Shown piece by piece: positions 39,897 through 48,394 of a DNA stretch of 64,000 nucleotides. Each line of letters opens with the position of its first letter. The stretch's first letter is position 1. Location: NCBI RefSeq assembly GCF_002214465.1, contig NZ_CP015101.1, forward strand, positions 1 through 64,000, given 5' to 3'. The DNA comes from Thermococcus barossii. GTDB lineage: Archaea > Methanobacteriota_B > Thermococci > Thermococcales > Thermococcaceae. The position numbers and the translations under genes are program-made. Under the pieces are notes generated by a model. The model had not been told where the DNA came from, did no database searches, and worked only from the letters and a program-made list of their open reading frames with translations.

Positions 39897-41058
39897 CCTT
39901 CTCCCTCCGGAGTTTCTTGCTTATGCCCTCTATATCGGGATAATCCCCGTCGAGGATTCCCTTCAGCTCGTTTCCGCCCTTGGCGTAAACGTCGTCAAAG
40001 TCGGGCAGACCGCTCAGGAGCTCCTTCTTCTTGCTCTCCGCTTCCTCCTTTGCCTCCATGAAGGACTGGGCGTACCTCTTGGCGGTGAGTATTATGTCCT
40101 CGATGCTCCTGCTCTCGTAGATGCCGCTGAGAAGCGTAACAACCTCCACCTCCCTCTCCCGCGGGTCAGGATAGAAACCCCGGAATATCTGCTTGCCCCT
40201 GATTTTGTTGGTCAGGTAGTTGAGAGCCTCAAAGATGTCCGCCGCCTTGAGTATCTCCGGCGGGCCGTGAATCGCCACCAGCCCGTAAAGGGCCGATTCA
40301 ATGTTCGCCTCAAGGTACAGCCCCTCGCTCTCAAAGGACTTGATGATGAGCCTTGAGAGGCTTTTGACCTTGTTTGCATCGGCCTTGGCATAGCCAACCG
40401 TCGCGAAGCTCCCGAAGGCCTTGAGAACGAACTTCAGGTCGCTCGCATCGAGGGTCTGCTCCCCCGGAACATCAACGAGGGCCAAAAGCGAGGCTATCCT
40501 CTCGACTATCGTGTAGTTAATCCTCTCGTAGGCCCTGCTTATGTCGTCAGAACCTTCCTTGAGCTTGTTGTTGTCTATGGCTATTATGGAGTCCGCTATC
40601 TTGGAGAGCTTGTCTATCGTTATCGCCGCGTTAATTGTGGGCCTTATCCCCTCCTCCTTGAGGGGAAGAGCGCCGATTGCAACCACAAGGGAGTCGGGAT
40701 ACTCCTCCTTGAGCGCCTCGGCCAGGACTGGCGTTCCCCCTGCCCCGGTTCCGCCTCCAAAGCCGAAGGTGAGGAAGAAGATGTCCACGTCCTCGTAGCC
40801 GATTATTGAACCTATCTTGCGCATGACGAGGGGCAAATCGCGCTTCATGGCCTCCCTGCCAAGTATCGGGTTCGCGTTGACTCCCTTGCCGCCGGTCAGA
40901 CTCTCGCCTATGAGTATCCTGCGCTCCTGTGGAACGTGCTTGAGGTACTCCAGGTCGCCCCTAGAAGTATTTATGGCCAGAGCCTCAAAATCAACGAGAG
41001 AAAAGAGGTCGGCTATCTTGGTTCCGCACTGGCCGACCCCTATGATTAGAGCCCTCAC
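39889..41058 (-). CDS. cetZ: CetZ-family tubulin/FtsZ homologue
   Basis: GTP-binding cytoskeletal protein of the archaeal CetZ group, 389 residues. GVGQCGTKIAD lies at residues 7-16 and the tubulin signature FGFGGGTGAGG at 98-108; LPLKEEGIRPTINAAITIDKL and IDNNKL follow the CetZ pattern, and LDASDLKFVL corresponds to the catalytic T7 loop (an Asp pair, with Thr in place of the usual Asn). GTG start at 41058, seven bases after the toroid gene. CetZ proteins control cell shape and motility in haloarchaea. Here the operon context is entirely cell-surface proteins. Confidence 0.88.
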   Translation of the reverse strand: MRALIIGVGQCGTKIADLFSLVDFEALAINTSRGDLEYLKHVPQERRILIGESLTGGKGVNANPILGREAMKRDLPLVMRKIGSIIGYEDVDIFFLTFGFGGGTGAGGTPVLAEALKEEYPDSLVVAIGALPLKEEGIRPTINAAITIDKLSKIADSIIAIDNNKLKEGSDDISRAYERINYTIVERIASLLALVDVPGEQTLDASDLKFVLKAFGSFATVGYAKADANKVKSLSRLIIKSFESEGLYLEANIESALYGLVAIHGPPEILKAADIFEALNYLTNKIRGKQIFRGFYPDPREREVEVVTLLSGIYESRSIEDIILTAKRYAQSFMEAKEEAESKKKELLSGLPDFDDVYAKGGNELKGILDGDYPDIEGISKKLRREKDG

Positions 41059-41065
41059 CCCTTGA

Positions 41066-43288
41066 TCACCCCACGACTATTACCCTCACCTTGCCGTTCT
41101 CGTTGAGGAGGACCATCGCCTCTCCCCTAATGTACCTTATGAATCCTGTTGTAAAGACTTCCTTGGCAATTTCGGCGTTTTCCTGTCCGTAGAATACGAA
41201 CAGGACGACTCCCTTGGGGGTCTTGCCCGGAATGAGAACGACTGCCTTGTCCACAGGAACCGTGACGTTTCCGACGGTGACGGTTTCGTCTGTAAGGTGG
41301 AACTTCAGGTAGGGGTTATACGGTCTCACGAAGTACTCCCCGTAGTGGGCCAGGACTATGTAGCTACCCTCGCCTATGCTGGTTGTGTTGAGCGCTATGA
41401 AGCCACCACTGAAGAGGTCGTTGAGAATGGCTATTGTCTCGTTTACGGTGACGGCGTCCATGTGGGGTGCTATTATCCCGAACACATCGCTGTCAAGGGA
41501 AGCCCGTACGTCGTAGAGGCTCACCGGTGGAACGTACTGGAAGCGGGAGAGATAACCCACTGTGCTGGCGATTTCTATTGTTTTGTTGTCTATTGCACCT
41601 GAGTCTCTGGCGTTCATTACGAACTCAAGCGTTTCGTTGGTGTAGTTGTACCCGTAACCAATCAAGAGGTCTGTAGCCCTGACGGTGAGTTCAACGGTTG
41701 GCGTTCCTGGGAACTCCCTGTTCTTTTCCCAGACGTAGTATGTCTTCCAGTACGGCCAGCCACCCTCTATCCTCTGGTCAATGAGCCATTCTAAGTGAGG
41801 CTGGAGCTCTTCCTGGGAGGCTATCCCATCCAGGGCCTCCAGAACGGTTATTGTGGTCAGGACGTCCGGCTTGAGCATGTATGAGTAGTACTTCGTCGTC
41901 ACGTGGGTTCCCCATCCACCGTTGGTTATACTCAGAAGCCATTCCTTGGCCTTCTGGATCAGGGAATCGTTGGCTGGAACTCCAAGCTCACGTAGAGCCT
42001 TGATGGCCAGGGCTGTTTCGTAGGGTTGCGGACCAAGAACGGTGTTGCCCCAGAGGCCGTAGTCGAGCTGGACACTGCGTATCAGCTCTTCAGCCTGAGT
42101 CTTCTCTTCGGCGGTCAGATTGTTGTACAGGAGGAGTGTCTTTAGTGCGTAGTAGTAGCCAACGGACATCCTGCGATTCTGCTTCATCCAAACAGCGTCC
42201 CTCTCGAAGGCCTCCCTCACCCATGAGAGGGCCTTTTCAATGCTCTCCTTCTCGGGATAGCATGCCTGGATACTCACCAGTGCATAGTAAGTGGCTTTCT
42301 CATCGGAGGGCTCGTTGAGTCCAAGACCCCACCCTCCATCTGGGTTCTGTAGGTTCTTCAGCTCCCGACAGGGCATCTCATAGGGGTTCTTCACCCCCTT
42401 CGCAGGTGGAAGTTCGAACGATGTCGAGAAGGCCATCAGTGCGTAGGAGGTTGTGGCTATAAGTTCCGTTGAGGAGAACAGGTCTGGGGTGTTCATCCAG
42501 TACACGAGGTCGTTCGTGCTCTTGCTGTACGATTCCAGCTTGATAAGTATTCTCGCCGTGTCAAAGTCTATGGGGGTGTGGAGTACAAGGGCGTACGTTA
42601 GCATGGCGCGTTCCTTCATCTTGAGATTCTCGTCGTTGAGGAGGATTCCCTTGACGCTTTCAATGGTCTCGTTGGATACTGGATAGCCGGTACTGTGGTA
42701 CGCTATGAGCTTTAGGGCGAGGACCTCGTACTGGGATATCTCGCAGGTGGTTGTGTTCTCCACGTATTTTATCGCGTCCCTAACAACCTTGCTGTTGTAG
42801 TTGTATCCGTTCTCTCCAAGGGCCCATATCGCCACGAGAGTTGGGTAGCATGAATTTGAGGTTCCCGGCACGTAACCCCATCCACCCTCGTTCTCCGCTG
42901 AGAGGAGGTATGAAACGCCCCGTTTAATGGCGTCCCTAATACCCTCAACCCGCAGTGCCCCAATGACTGGGTCTGCCTTTTCCAAGGCAATGACAGCGTA
43001 AGCCGTGTCGAGAACGTTGCTGGTCTCGCCGGGATACAGGCCCCAGCCGCCGTCGGGGTTCTGGTACTGGAGAAGCATCGTGATGAGACCCTCCAGGTCT
43101 GGGCTTATGTCCCACTCCATATCATTGCTGGCCTCGGATAGTGCCATTATAGCCAGGCTTATTTCCCTCGTCTGCTGGCTTGACTTGGCGGCATTTTTAA
43201 GAAACCTTGCGGAGCCGTCTATCGTTCCGGCGCTAACGGCTGGAATCAGCATGAGAACAATCATTACTAGAGCCAGAACCTTCTTCAT
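41066..43288 (-). CDS. Secreted alpha/alpha-toroid protein with prenyltransferase/squalene-cyclase repeats
   Basis: 740 residues from the ATG at 43288 (GGGGTGTAAGGTG before it). Signal peptide MKKVLALVMIVLMLIPAVSA with likely cleavage before GTIDG. Then at least six terpene-cyclase-type repeats are visible by their GGWG cores: NPDGGWGLYPGET, NEGGWGYVPGTS, NPDGGWGLGLNEP, DYGLWGNTVLG, TNGGWGTHVTT and EGGWPYWKTY. The acidic catalytic motif of true cyclases (DxDD) is not seen, so a structural or protease-inhibitor-like role is more likely than lipid cyclisation. The last 150 residues form a beta-rich domain. First gene of the operon. Confidence 0.75.
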   Translation of the reverse strand: MKKVLALVMIVLMLIPAVSAGTIDGSARFLKNAAKSSQQTREISLAIMALSEASNDMEWDISPDLEGLITMLLQYQNPDGGWGLYPGETSNVLDTAYAVIALEKADPVIGALRVEGIRDAIKRGVSYLLSAENEGGWGYVPGTSNSCYPTLVAIWALGENGYNYNSKVVRDAIKYVENTTTCEISQYEVLALKLIAYHSTGYPVSNETIESVKGILLNDENLKMKERAMLTYALVLHTPIDFDTARILIKLESYSKSTNDLVYWMNTPDLFSSTELIATTSYALMAFSTSFELPPAKGVKNPYEMPCRELKNLQNPDGGWGLGLNEPSDEKATYYALVSIQACYPEKESIEKALSWVREAFERDAVWMKQNRRMSVGYYYALKTLLLYNNLTAEEKTQAEELIRSVQLDYGLWGNTVLGPQPYETALAIKALRELGVPANDSLIQKAKEWLLSITNGGWGTHVTTKYYSYMLKPDVLTTITVLEALDGIASQEELQPHLEWLIDQRIEGGWPYWKTYYVWEKNREFPGTPTVELTVRATDLLIGYGYNYTNETLEFVMNARDSGAIDNKTIEIASTVGYLSRFQYVPPVSLYDVRASLDSDVFGIIAPHMDAVTVNETIAILNDLFSGGFIALNTTSIGEGSYIVLAHYGEYFVRPYNPYLKFHLTDETVTVGNVTVPVDKAVVLIPGKTPKGVVLFVFYGQENAEIAKEVFTTGFIRYIRGEAMVLLNENGKVRVIVVG

Positions 43289-43323
43289 CACCTTACACCC
43301 CTAAGCTCATTCTAAGCGGCCAG

Positions 43324-43341
43324 AATAAATAAACTTTTTCC
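43324..43341 (-). promoter_or_regulatory. Promoter of the toroid-CetZ-pilin operon
   Basis: On the minus strand GAAAAAGTTTATTTATT is an A/T-rich BRE/TATA-like element about 40 bases before the ATG at 43288. No other equally good promoter was seen between 43288 and 29997, consistent with one 13-kb transcript. Confidence 0.5.
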
Positions 43342-43362
43342 ATAATAAGGAGAAGAGGGGAC

Positions 43363-44364
43363 TCAATGTTTTATAAAGCGTCCATCCCTTCCGCTCCCGT
43401 GGGGGTCGACGTCGTCGCGCATAATCAGTACTACCCTGCTCGGCTCGTACTCGTCCTCGATGTGGTAGCCCGGGAGGTGCTTGACGAGTTCCTCTGCGAA
43501 GGCTTTTATCTCCTCGTGGCGGGGCATGTTGTTGATGGTGAGCCGGTTTCTTGAGAAGCCCACGAACATGTAAGCTTTTGCCTCAACGAACATCGGGCTG
43601 GCGAGCCTTATCAGCTTTGCATAGCCCTCTGGGTTGTGCATGTTCTCGCCCTTGACGAGGGTCAGCCTCACCACCGTTCTCGTGGGAAGGCCGTTCATCA
43701 TTTCAAGGAATGTCTTTATCCTTTCCCAGCCGTCGGGAATCATCGGGACGTTAACGCGGTTGTAGGTCTCGACGTCAGGGGCTGTCAGCGAGACGTAGAG
43801 CTGGGTCGGGAGCTTGTCCTCCTTTATCATCTCCTCAAGCCTCTCCGGAACCGTTCCGTTGGTGACTATGAAGGTGGTGAAGCCCCTTTTGTGGAACTCC
43901 TCGACGAGGTCGCCCATGTAGGGGTAGAGCATTGGCTCGCCCGAGAGGCTTATAGCGGCATGCTTTGGGTTCCATGCCTCCTCGAACTTCTTCATGTTTA
44001 TGCCCGGCATGCCTTTGTAGCCCACGAGGAGCTTCCTCTGGGCCTTTATGCTCTCCTCGACGATGAAGGCCGGGTCGTCCCACGGCTCCGGGAGCTCCGT
44101 GCCGAGGAAGCCCTCCATCGGGCGCCAGCAGAATATGCAGTTGTGGGTGCACCATGCCGTAACCGGCGTCATCTGCAGGCAGCGGTGGGAGTGTATGTTG
44201 TAGAACTTCTGCTTGTAGCAGAAGCGGTCGTGCTTTATGCTCTCCTTGAGCCAGTGGCAGAGCTTCACCGAGCTGTGCCTACCCACGAGCGCGTAGTGCT
44301 GCTTCCTGAACAGTCTCGCTATCTCCTCCGGCATGTTTGGATTGGACACGAACGTTATCGCCAT
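43363..44364 (-). CDS. taw1: tRNA 4-demethylwyosine synthase (Taw1)
   Basis: Radical SAM enzyme that condenses N1-methylguanosine-37 of tRNA-Phe with pyruvate. 333 residues from ATG 44364 (GGTGAGACTA before it). The radical SAM triad is CTHNCIFCW (Cx3Cx2C); the extra cysteines in KLCHWL, RFCYK and HRCLQ supply a second cluster. ISLSGEPMLYPYMGDL and VTNGTVPERL are family motifs. Monocistronic; promoter-like TTTTTAAAAGGCTCG at about 44410. Works before Taw3, encoded at 3223-3825. Confidence 0.96.
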   Translation of the reverse strand: MAITFVSNPNMPEEIARLFRKQHYALVGRHSSVKLCHWLKESIKHDRFCYKQKFYNIHSHRCLQMTPVTAWCTHNCIFCWRPMEGFLGTELPEPWDDPAFIVEESIKAQRKLLVGYKGMPGINMKKFEEAWNPKHAAISLSGEPMLYPYMGDLVEEFHKRGFTTFIVTNGTVPERLEEMIKEDKLPTQLYVSLTAPDVETYNRVNVPMIPDGWERIKTFLEMMNGLPTRTVVRLTLVKGENMHNPEGYAKLIRLASPMFVEAKAYMFVGFSRNRLTINNMPRHEEIKAFAEELVKHLPGYHIEDEYEPSRVVLIMRDDVDPHGSGRDGRFIKH

Positions 44365-44509
44365 TAGTCTCACCTAATTCATCTCTCTGGGTTGGCTTTG
44401 GGCGAGCCTTTTAAAAAGGTGATGGGTCGGAACTGCGCAGTATTTTATCGTCGAAAAATGCTTCGTCAATCTGCGAAAGGTTTAAAAGCTGACCATCGCT
44501 TTTTCCTTC

Positions 44510-44647
44510 ATGTTCGAGAGGATGAAACCCGAGCTGGCGCTGAATGCAAGGGAGATTAAAATCGACTTCTTTGATGACGAGGTCGAGCAGGTGGAGAAAC
44601 CCAGGGTCAAATTCCTCTTTGAGGTCAAACGCAATCACTCGGCTTAG
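44510..44647 (+). CDS. 45-residue charged protein, probably leaderless
   Basis: Not recognised. ATG at 44510 lies about 35 bases after a strong BRE/TATA (CGAAAGGTTTAAAAGC, 44474-44489) with no ribosome site between, the pattern of a leaderless archaeal mRNA. The sequence MFERMKPELALNAREIKI and then FFDDEVEQVEKPRVKFLFEV is highly charged, with a likely helix followed by two strands. The 3' end overlaps the methyltransferase gene on the other strand by 23 bases. Confidence 0.55.
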   Translation: MFERMKPELALNAREIKIDFFDDEVEQVEKPRVKFLFEVKRNHSA

Positions 44648-45212
44648 CGTTTATAAGGACTATCTCCTCAAAAAATACATGCCTCCTAGCCGCTATTTCT
44701 CCCATTAGACCAACTTTTTCCAGGTTCCTCAGCGTTTCCTCAATCCCTGTTATCGAGCTCTGGACTATCTGAACGGTTCCGCAGGGCTTGAGATATGCTG
44801 GAACCTCCCCGATGAACCTGTCGAGGACTTCCCTTCCGGTTTCGCCGCCCACGAGTGCCAGATCTATCGGCTCCTCAGGCTCTCCGGGCAGGTAGGGAGC
44901 GTTGAAGGTTACCACGTCGAACTTGCCTTCAACGCTCTCGAAGAGGTTGCTCAAGCGGAACTCGACGTTTTTAATCCCGTTTATCCTTGCGTTCTCTCTG
45001 GCGAACTCCACCGCGAGGGGGTTGATGTCCACACCCAAAACGAACATTGCCTTCCTTGCCATTAGGAGGGCTATAAGTCCGGTTCCGGTACCGACGTCGA
45101 GGGCCAGGTCGCCTTCCCTCACCGCGAGGTTCTCTGCCAAAAGGAACGTGTCCTCAGCGGGCTCGTAGACTTGGGGGTGGAGCTTGAGCTTGATGCCGTA
45201 GTAGACTGGCAT
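44625..45212 (-). CDS. HemK2/Mtq2-like protein N5-glutamine methyltransferase
   Basis: Class I SAM methyltransferase, 195 residues, of the HemK2/Mtq2 group that methylates the GGQ glutamine of release factor aRF1. SAM loop LDVGTGTGLIAL at residues 38-50, acidic residue in GVDINPLAVE, and the substrate motif at 104-107 reads NAPY where most family members have NPPY. N-terminal VYEPAEDTFLLAENL is typical of the archaeal proteins. Minus-strand promoter-like GGCATTAAAC lies about 30 bases upstream. Confidence 0.88.
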   Translation of the reverse strand: MPVYYGIKLKLHPQVYEPAEDTFLLAENLAVREGDLALDVGTGTGLIALLMARKAMFVLGVDINPLAVEFARENARINGIKNVEFRLSNLFESVEGKFDVVTFNAPYLPGEPEEPIDLALVGGETGREVLDRFIGEVPAYLKPCGTVQIVQSSITGIEETLRNLEKVGLMGEIAARRHVFFEEIVLINAKPSDCV

Positions 45213-45283
45213 GATGTACTTATGGAGTTAGCACCTTTTTAGTTTAATGCCGCCTGTGTTCCGAAAATTTTTCGAATGATCAA

Positions 45284-45741
45284 TACCTCCATGATACGAT
45301 AATCAAGGCCTACAACTACGGCGTTGTTATAGTAGCCGCCAGCGGGAACGAAGTCGCCGACCAGCCCAGCTATCCGGCCATTTACCCTGAAGTCATAGCG
45401 GTCGGGGGCAACGGATTCCAGCGATGCGGTAGCTTCGTTCAGCAACCTTCAGCCTGAAGTCACTGCGCCGGGTGTTGACATACTGAGCACCTACCCGGAC
45501 GACATCTACAAAACACTGAGCGGAACCAGCATGGCCACCCCGCACGTCAGCGGTGTGGTTGTCCTCATACCGGCCGCATACTACAACAAGTATGGCAAGG
45601 TCCTCCCATGACATGGATGCAAGCACCGTTCGGGGGATCTTTCACAGCACCACCGACGACCTTGGAGATTCCGGATGGGATATCTACTACGGCTATGGAA
45701 TAGTCCGCGCCTACTTGGCCGTTCAGATTGCTTTCGGATGA
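45284..45741 (+). pseudogene. Subtilisin-like serine protease, degraded C-terminal remnant
   Basis: Only the last third of a subtilase remains. Segment one (YLHDTIIKAYNYGVVIVAAS, then GNE) contains the oxyanion Asn; a frameshift near 45410 leads to SSDAVASFSNLQPEVTAPG and LSGTSMATPHVSG with the catalytic Ser; a second frameshift near 45608 leads to DMDASTVRGIF and DSGWDIYYGYGIVRA, ending at TGA 45739-45741. The regions for the catalytic Asp and His are absent. The left border is abrupt, about 70 bases from the methyltransferase start. A T-rich tract (TTTTCTCTTTTTTA) follows. Confidence 0.85.
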
Positions 45742-45822
45742 TTTTCTCTTTTTTACTCGACTGTTACGAAATGGCATTACCCTTAAATACATTCTTGGCT
45801 TTTATTAGGAGAGGTGAGGCAG

Positions 45823-46602
45823 ATGGAGTGGACTTATGTAATGGTCGAGGCATCTAAGATTGTTCTGACTGTAATTCTTACAGCCATTGCTTCATATATC
45901 GTCTATAAAAAAATTTACCAAGAGAAAAGTACTAGCTGTTTATTCTTCTAGGCCGATTCCAATTGTATCATTCAGAAAATTTGAGCGAAAGGGTCTGACA
46001 GGAAAAATTAAAATTTTATACAACGGAGAACCTCTTTCTGAGGACCTATATGTTGCACGGATAACCATTGAAAATGCTGGAAATGATGTTATTAACGTAG
46101 AGGATATCGACAAAAGACGACTAGTTTTTAGAATTGCCCGTAGCAAAGATAATTCTAACATGAAGATCTCGATCTTGATGTTCTAGAGTATCCTAGAACA
46201 TCAGGTATTCGAATAAATATTAAGAATAATCATGAGATCCATGTACAAAACTTTGATTTCTTGAATCCTAAAGAGAGAATAGAATTTCGTATTTTGTTTA
46301 CTGGAGGAAGAAACATAAATTTAGAGCCACTCTTTAGAATTAAAGGCGGGAAAATCCTTAAGATGCCTCCACAAAAAAGAATAACACGGATCCATAACCT
46401 TCTTCTAGGGTCTATGATGATAATGCTCATTCTACTTCTGGGATTCATGGGCTTCATAGTTCTAAAAGGATTATCTGGAGACTTTGAATATGTCACTAAA
46501 TATTTTGATATCTTTTTTGTCATGATTGTAGTCTTTGTTGTTATTAATAGTCTGCTTCGATTTACTGAAGAAAACATACATCTGGACAGGAAGGGGAAGT
46601 AA
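45823..46602 (+). pseudogene. AT-rich membrane protein with two compensating frameshifts
   Basis: Promoter (CCCTTAAATAC, about 45779-45789) and GAGGTGAGGCAG precede ATG 45823. The frame encodes one membrane helix (IVLTVILTAIASYIVYKK), then meets A7 at 45907-45913, where one extra A shifts it into the second frame (FTKRKVLAVYSSRPIPIVSF, KGLTGKIKILYNGEP). Near 46155-46170 coding sense returns to the first frame (EDLDLDVLEYPRTSGIRIN) and ends with two more helices (SMMIMLILLLGFMGFIVL, YFDIFFVMIVVFVVINSL). First and last segments share one frame; full length would be about 259 residues. Base composition is clearly AT-richer than the neighbourhood. Function unknown. Confidence 0.65.
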
Positions 46603-46618
46603 AGAAATAGAATCTGGT

Positions 46619-46637
46619 GGTTTTTTGGTTTTTATTT
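46619..46637 (+). terminator. Oligo-T terminator
   Basis: GGTTTTTTGGTTTTTATTT lies 17 bases after the stop of the AT-rich membrane gene: two T-runs, a strong archaeal terminator for plus-strand transcription, reaching the 3' end of the opposing rps27ae. Confidence 0.6.
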
Positions 46638-46792
46638 CACTTCCTCTTCCACTCGGTGTAACCGCAGCGGCCGCAACTCCAGCGATCCTTGTGCTCGGCC
46701 ATAAACACTCCAGGACCGCAGCGCGGGCAGAACTTGTTCTTCCTCTTGACCTTACCGCCCTGAACCTCGTAGAGCTTCCACTTCTGCCCCAT
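46637..46792 (-). CDS. rps27ae: Ribosomal protein eS31 (S27ae)
   Basis: 51 residues, [20 protein letters not shown] followed by a zinc ribbon CPRCGPG...CGRCGY (two CxxC pairs). Component of the 30S subunit. Start ATG 46792 sits just after the rps24e stop. Last gene of the rpo7-spt4-coaE-rps24e-rps27ae operon. Confidence 0.95.
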   Translation of the reverse strand: MGQKWKLYEVQGGKVKRKNKFCPRCGPGVFMAEHKDRWSCGRCGYTEWKRK

Positions 46793-46793
46793 T

Positions 46794-47090
46794 TCACTCC
46801 TCCTCCTTCTTAATTATTCCGTCCCTTATGAGAATGTATTCCGGCTCGATGTAGAGCATCCTCTCCTTGCTCTCGTAGGCCTTGGCGTAGCCCCTGCTGA
46901 CGCGGCTACCGAAGTAGCTCCTTATGTACTGGACAACTACCGTCTCCGGGTCAAGGTCGAGCATGGCAACGAGCTTGCCCTTAACGTCGGCCCTGCTCGG
47001 CGTGGCCTCTCCCTCGTGGATGACATCGAAGTATATCTCCTTCCTTCCGAGGAGCTTGTTCTCCCTTATCTCGGTAACCTTAATCTCCAT
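46794..47090 (-). CDS. rps24e: Ribosomal protein eS24
   Basis: 30S ribosomal protein, 98 residues. [19 protein letters not shown], then [31 protein letters not shown]-like core and an acidic tail are characteristic. The ribosome site (GGAGGTGGTTCGCG) lies within the end of the preceding gene, which overlaps it by 11 bases. Confidence 0.96.
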   Translation of the reverse strand: MEIKVTEIRENKLLGRKEIYFDVIHEGEATPSRADVKGKLVAMLDLDPETVVVQYIRSYFGSRVSRGYAKAYESKERMLYIEPEYILIRDGIIKKEEE

Positions 47091-47613
47091 CGCGAACCAC
47101 CTCCATCTTCGACATGAGCTTCCCGCACTTGAGCTTGCATTCGGGTGTTACCCTTATAAGCACTACTCCCTCATCCGGCTGGCCGTAGAGCACCAAAGTG
47201 CCCTCCGGGGCGTAGAGCACGGCCGGAATGGCCGCCAGGTCTTCCTCGCCGTTCACTTTTATGTAAACCCTCCGGCCCCTTTCGGCCAGTCCAAACCCCT
47301 TTTTGATGGCGTTTAATAAAGCTTTCGTTATTGTTCCGGGAGGGTTCTGAACCGTCATGACCACCGCGCCGGTCTCTATGTCCGGCGTGTATTCCCGCCT
47401 CTTCGTCCTGTGATCGTATATCGCCAGGCTCGGCTTTATGCCCACCTTGAGGACGTTCTCCGTGACAACGTCTCCAACGGTAACCACGTGCCGCGCCCTT
47501 TCAAGCTCTCCCTTAATCTTGAGGTACGGCTCGGGAATCTCGCCCCGGACGAGCCTGCCCAGGGGCTCCTTCAGGGCTTTTCTGAGTTCGGGCGTTAGTA
47601 CGAACAGCATCAT
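47080..47613 (-). CDS. GTP-dependent dephospho-CoA kinase (DUF359)
   Basis: Last step of archaeal coenzyme A synthesis, phosphorylating dephospho-CoA with GTP; the family was assigned from the T. kodakarensis homologue. 177 residues from ATG 47613, which overlaps the spt4 stop (ATGA). Motifs: [62 protein letters not shown], and [20 protein letters not shown] longer frame upstream overlaps spt4 and is rejected. Confidence 0.92.
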   Translation of the reverse strand: MMLFVLTPELRKALKEPLGRLVRGEIPEPYLKIKGELERARHVVTVGDVVTENVLKVGIKPSLAIYDHRTKRREYTPDIETGAVVMTVQNPPGTITKALLNAIKKGFGLAERGRRVYIKVNGEEDLAAIPAVLYAPEGTLVLYGQPDEGVVLIRVTPECKLKCGKLMSKMEVVRDGD

Positions 47614-47798
47614 CTGACCCTTATGGCGTACTTTCCGGGCACCTTGACGCCCAGCTTCTGCGCTATCCTGCTCTTCTCCGGGTCGGTGATTATAACGAGG
47701 TCGAACCATTCCTCGCTGAGGTCTCTGCTCCCGCAGACCGGGCAGCGATCCTCGGTGGTGATGTAGTGGCAGTGCCTGCAGGCCCTCTCCTTAACCAT
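47610..47798 (-). CDS. spt4: Transcription elongation factor Spt4 (RpoE'')
   Basis: 62-residue zinc-ribbon protein that binds Spt5 and increases RNA polymerase processivity. Four cysteines in ACRHCHYITTEDRCPVCG, then WFDLVIITDPEKSRIA. ATG overlaps the stop of rpo7 by one base. It is in its usual archaeal operon position between rpo7 and the DUF359 kinase. Confidence 0.95.
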   Translation of the reverse strand: MVKERACRHCHYITTEDRCPVCGSRDLSEEWFDLVIITDPEKSRIAQKLGVKVPGKYAIRVR

Positions 47799-48358
47799 CA
47801 GGCCTCAGCCTCCTTGCGCTTTTCCTTCTCTATCCAGTCCCTCTTTCCGAGTCCTGGCTGGCGCATGGTCAGGCCTATCTTGTTCTCCCTGATAACACGG
47901 CTCTTGATGCTTACCGCAATAACCCTTGCCCTAACCTCGTCACCGAGTTTGAGTATTCTCTTGGTTTCCTTGCCGAGGAACTGCTTGTTCTTCTCGTCGA
48001 AGACGACGTAGTCGTCCATGAGCTGGCTGATGTGAACGAGTCCATCCATCGGACCGATCCTTATGAACGCACCGTAGGGGGCGACATCGATTACCTCGCC
48101 CTCAACGACCTCGTGCATCTCGGGCTTCCAGACGAGGACGTTGAAGACGACCTCGTGATAGGTTGCCCCGTCGCCGGGCACAATGACGCCCTGGCCTATA
48201 TCCTCGACGTCCATGATGGCTAGGATAACACCCTCGTCGCGGTCGTAGATGCCCTCGTAAGTCTCGCGGAGGACGAGCTTGGCAGCTTCCTTCGGGTCCA
48301 TCGTGAACATCTTGGGCGGTATTCTCACAACGTCCCTAATCTTGAGGAGCTTGTACAT
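47798..48358 (-). CDS. rpo7: DNA-directed RNA polymerase subunit Rpo7 (RpoE')
   Basis: Stalk subunit of archaeal RNA polymerase, working with Rpo4. 186 residues: an N-terminal tip domain (MYKLLKIRDVVRIPPKMF) and a C-terminal S1/OB fold (EVIDVAPYGAFIRIGPMDGL). Start ATG 48358 follows GGGAGGTAAAGGC. First gene of a five-gene operon for transcription, CoA synthesis and ribosomal proteins. Confidence 0.97.
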   Translation of the reverse strand: MYKLLKIRDVVRIPPKMFTMDPKEAAKLVLRETYEGIYDRDEGVILAIMDVEDIGQGVIVPGDGATYHEVVFNVLVWKPEMHEVVEGEVIDVAPYGAFIRIGPMDGLVHISQLMDDYVVFDEKNKQFLGKETKRILKLGDEVRARVIAVSIKSRVIRENKIGLTMRQPGLGKRDWIEKEKRKEAEA

Positions 48359-48394
48359 GCCTTTACCTCCCGTGGGGAATAAGGGGAAAAGAAA

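Noticed and set aside
44411-44638. 75-residue minus-strand frame
   Set aside because: Shadow of the 45-residue plus-strand gene and its promoter; no ribosome site.
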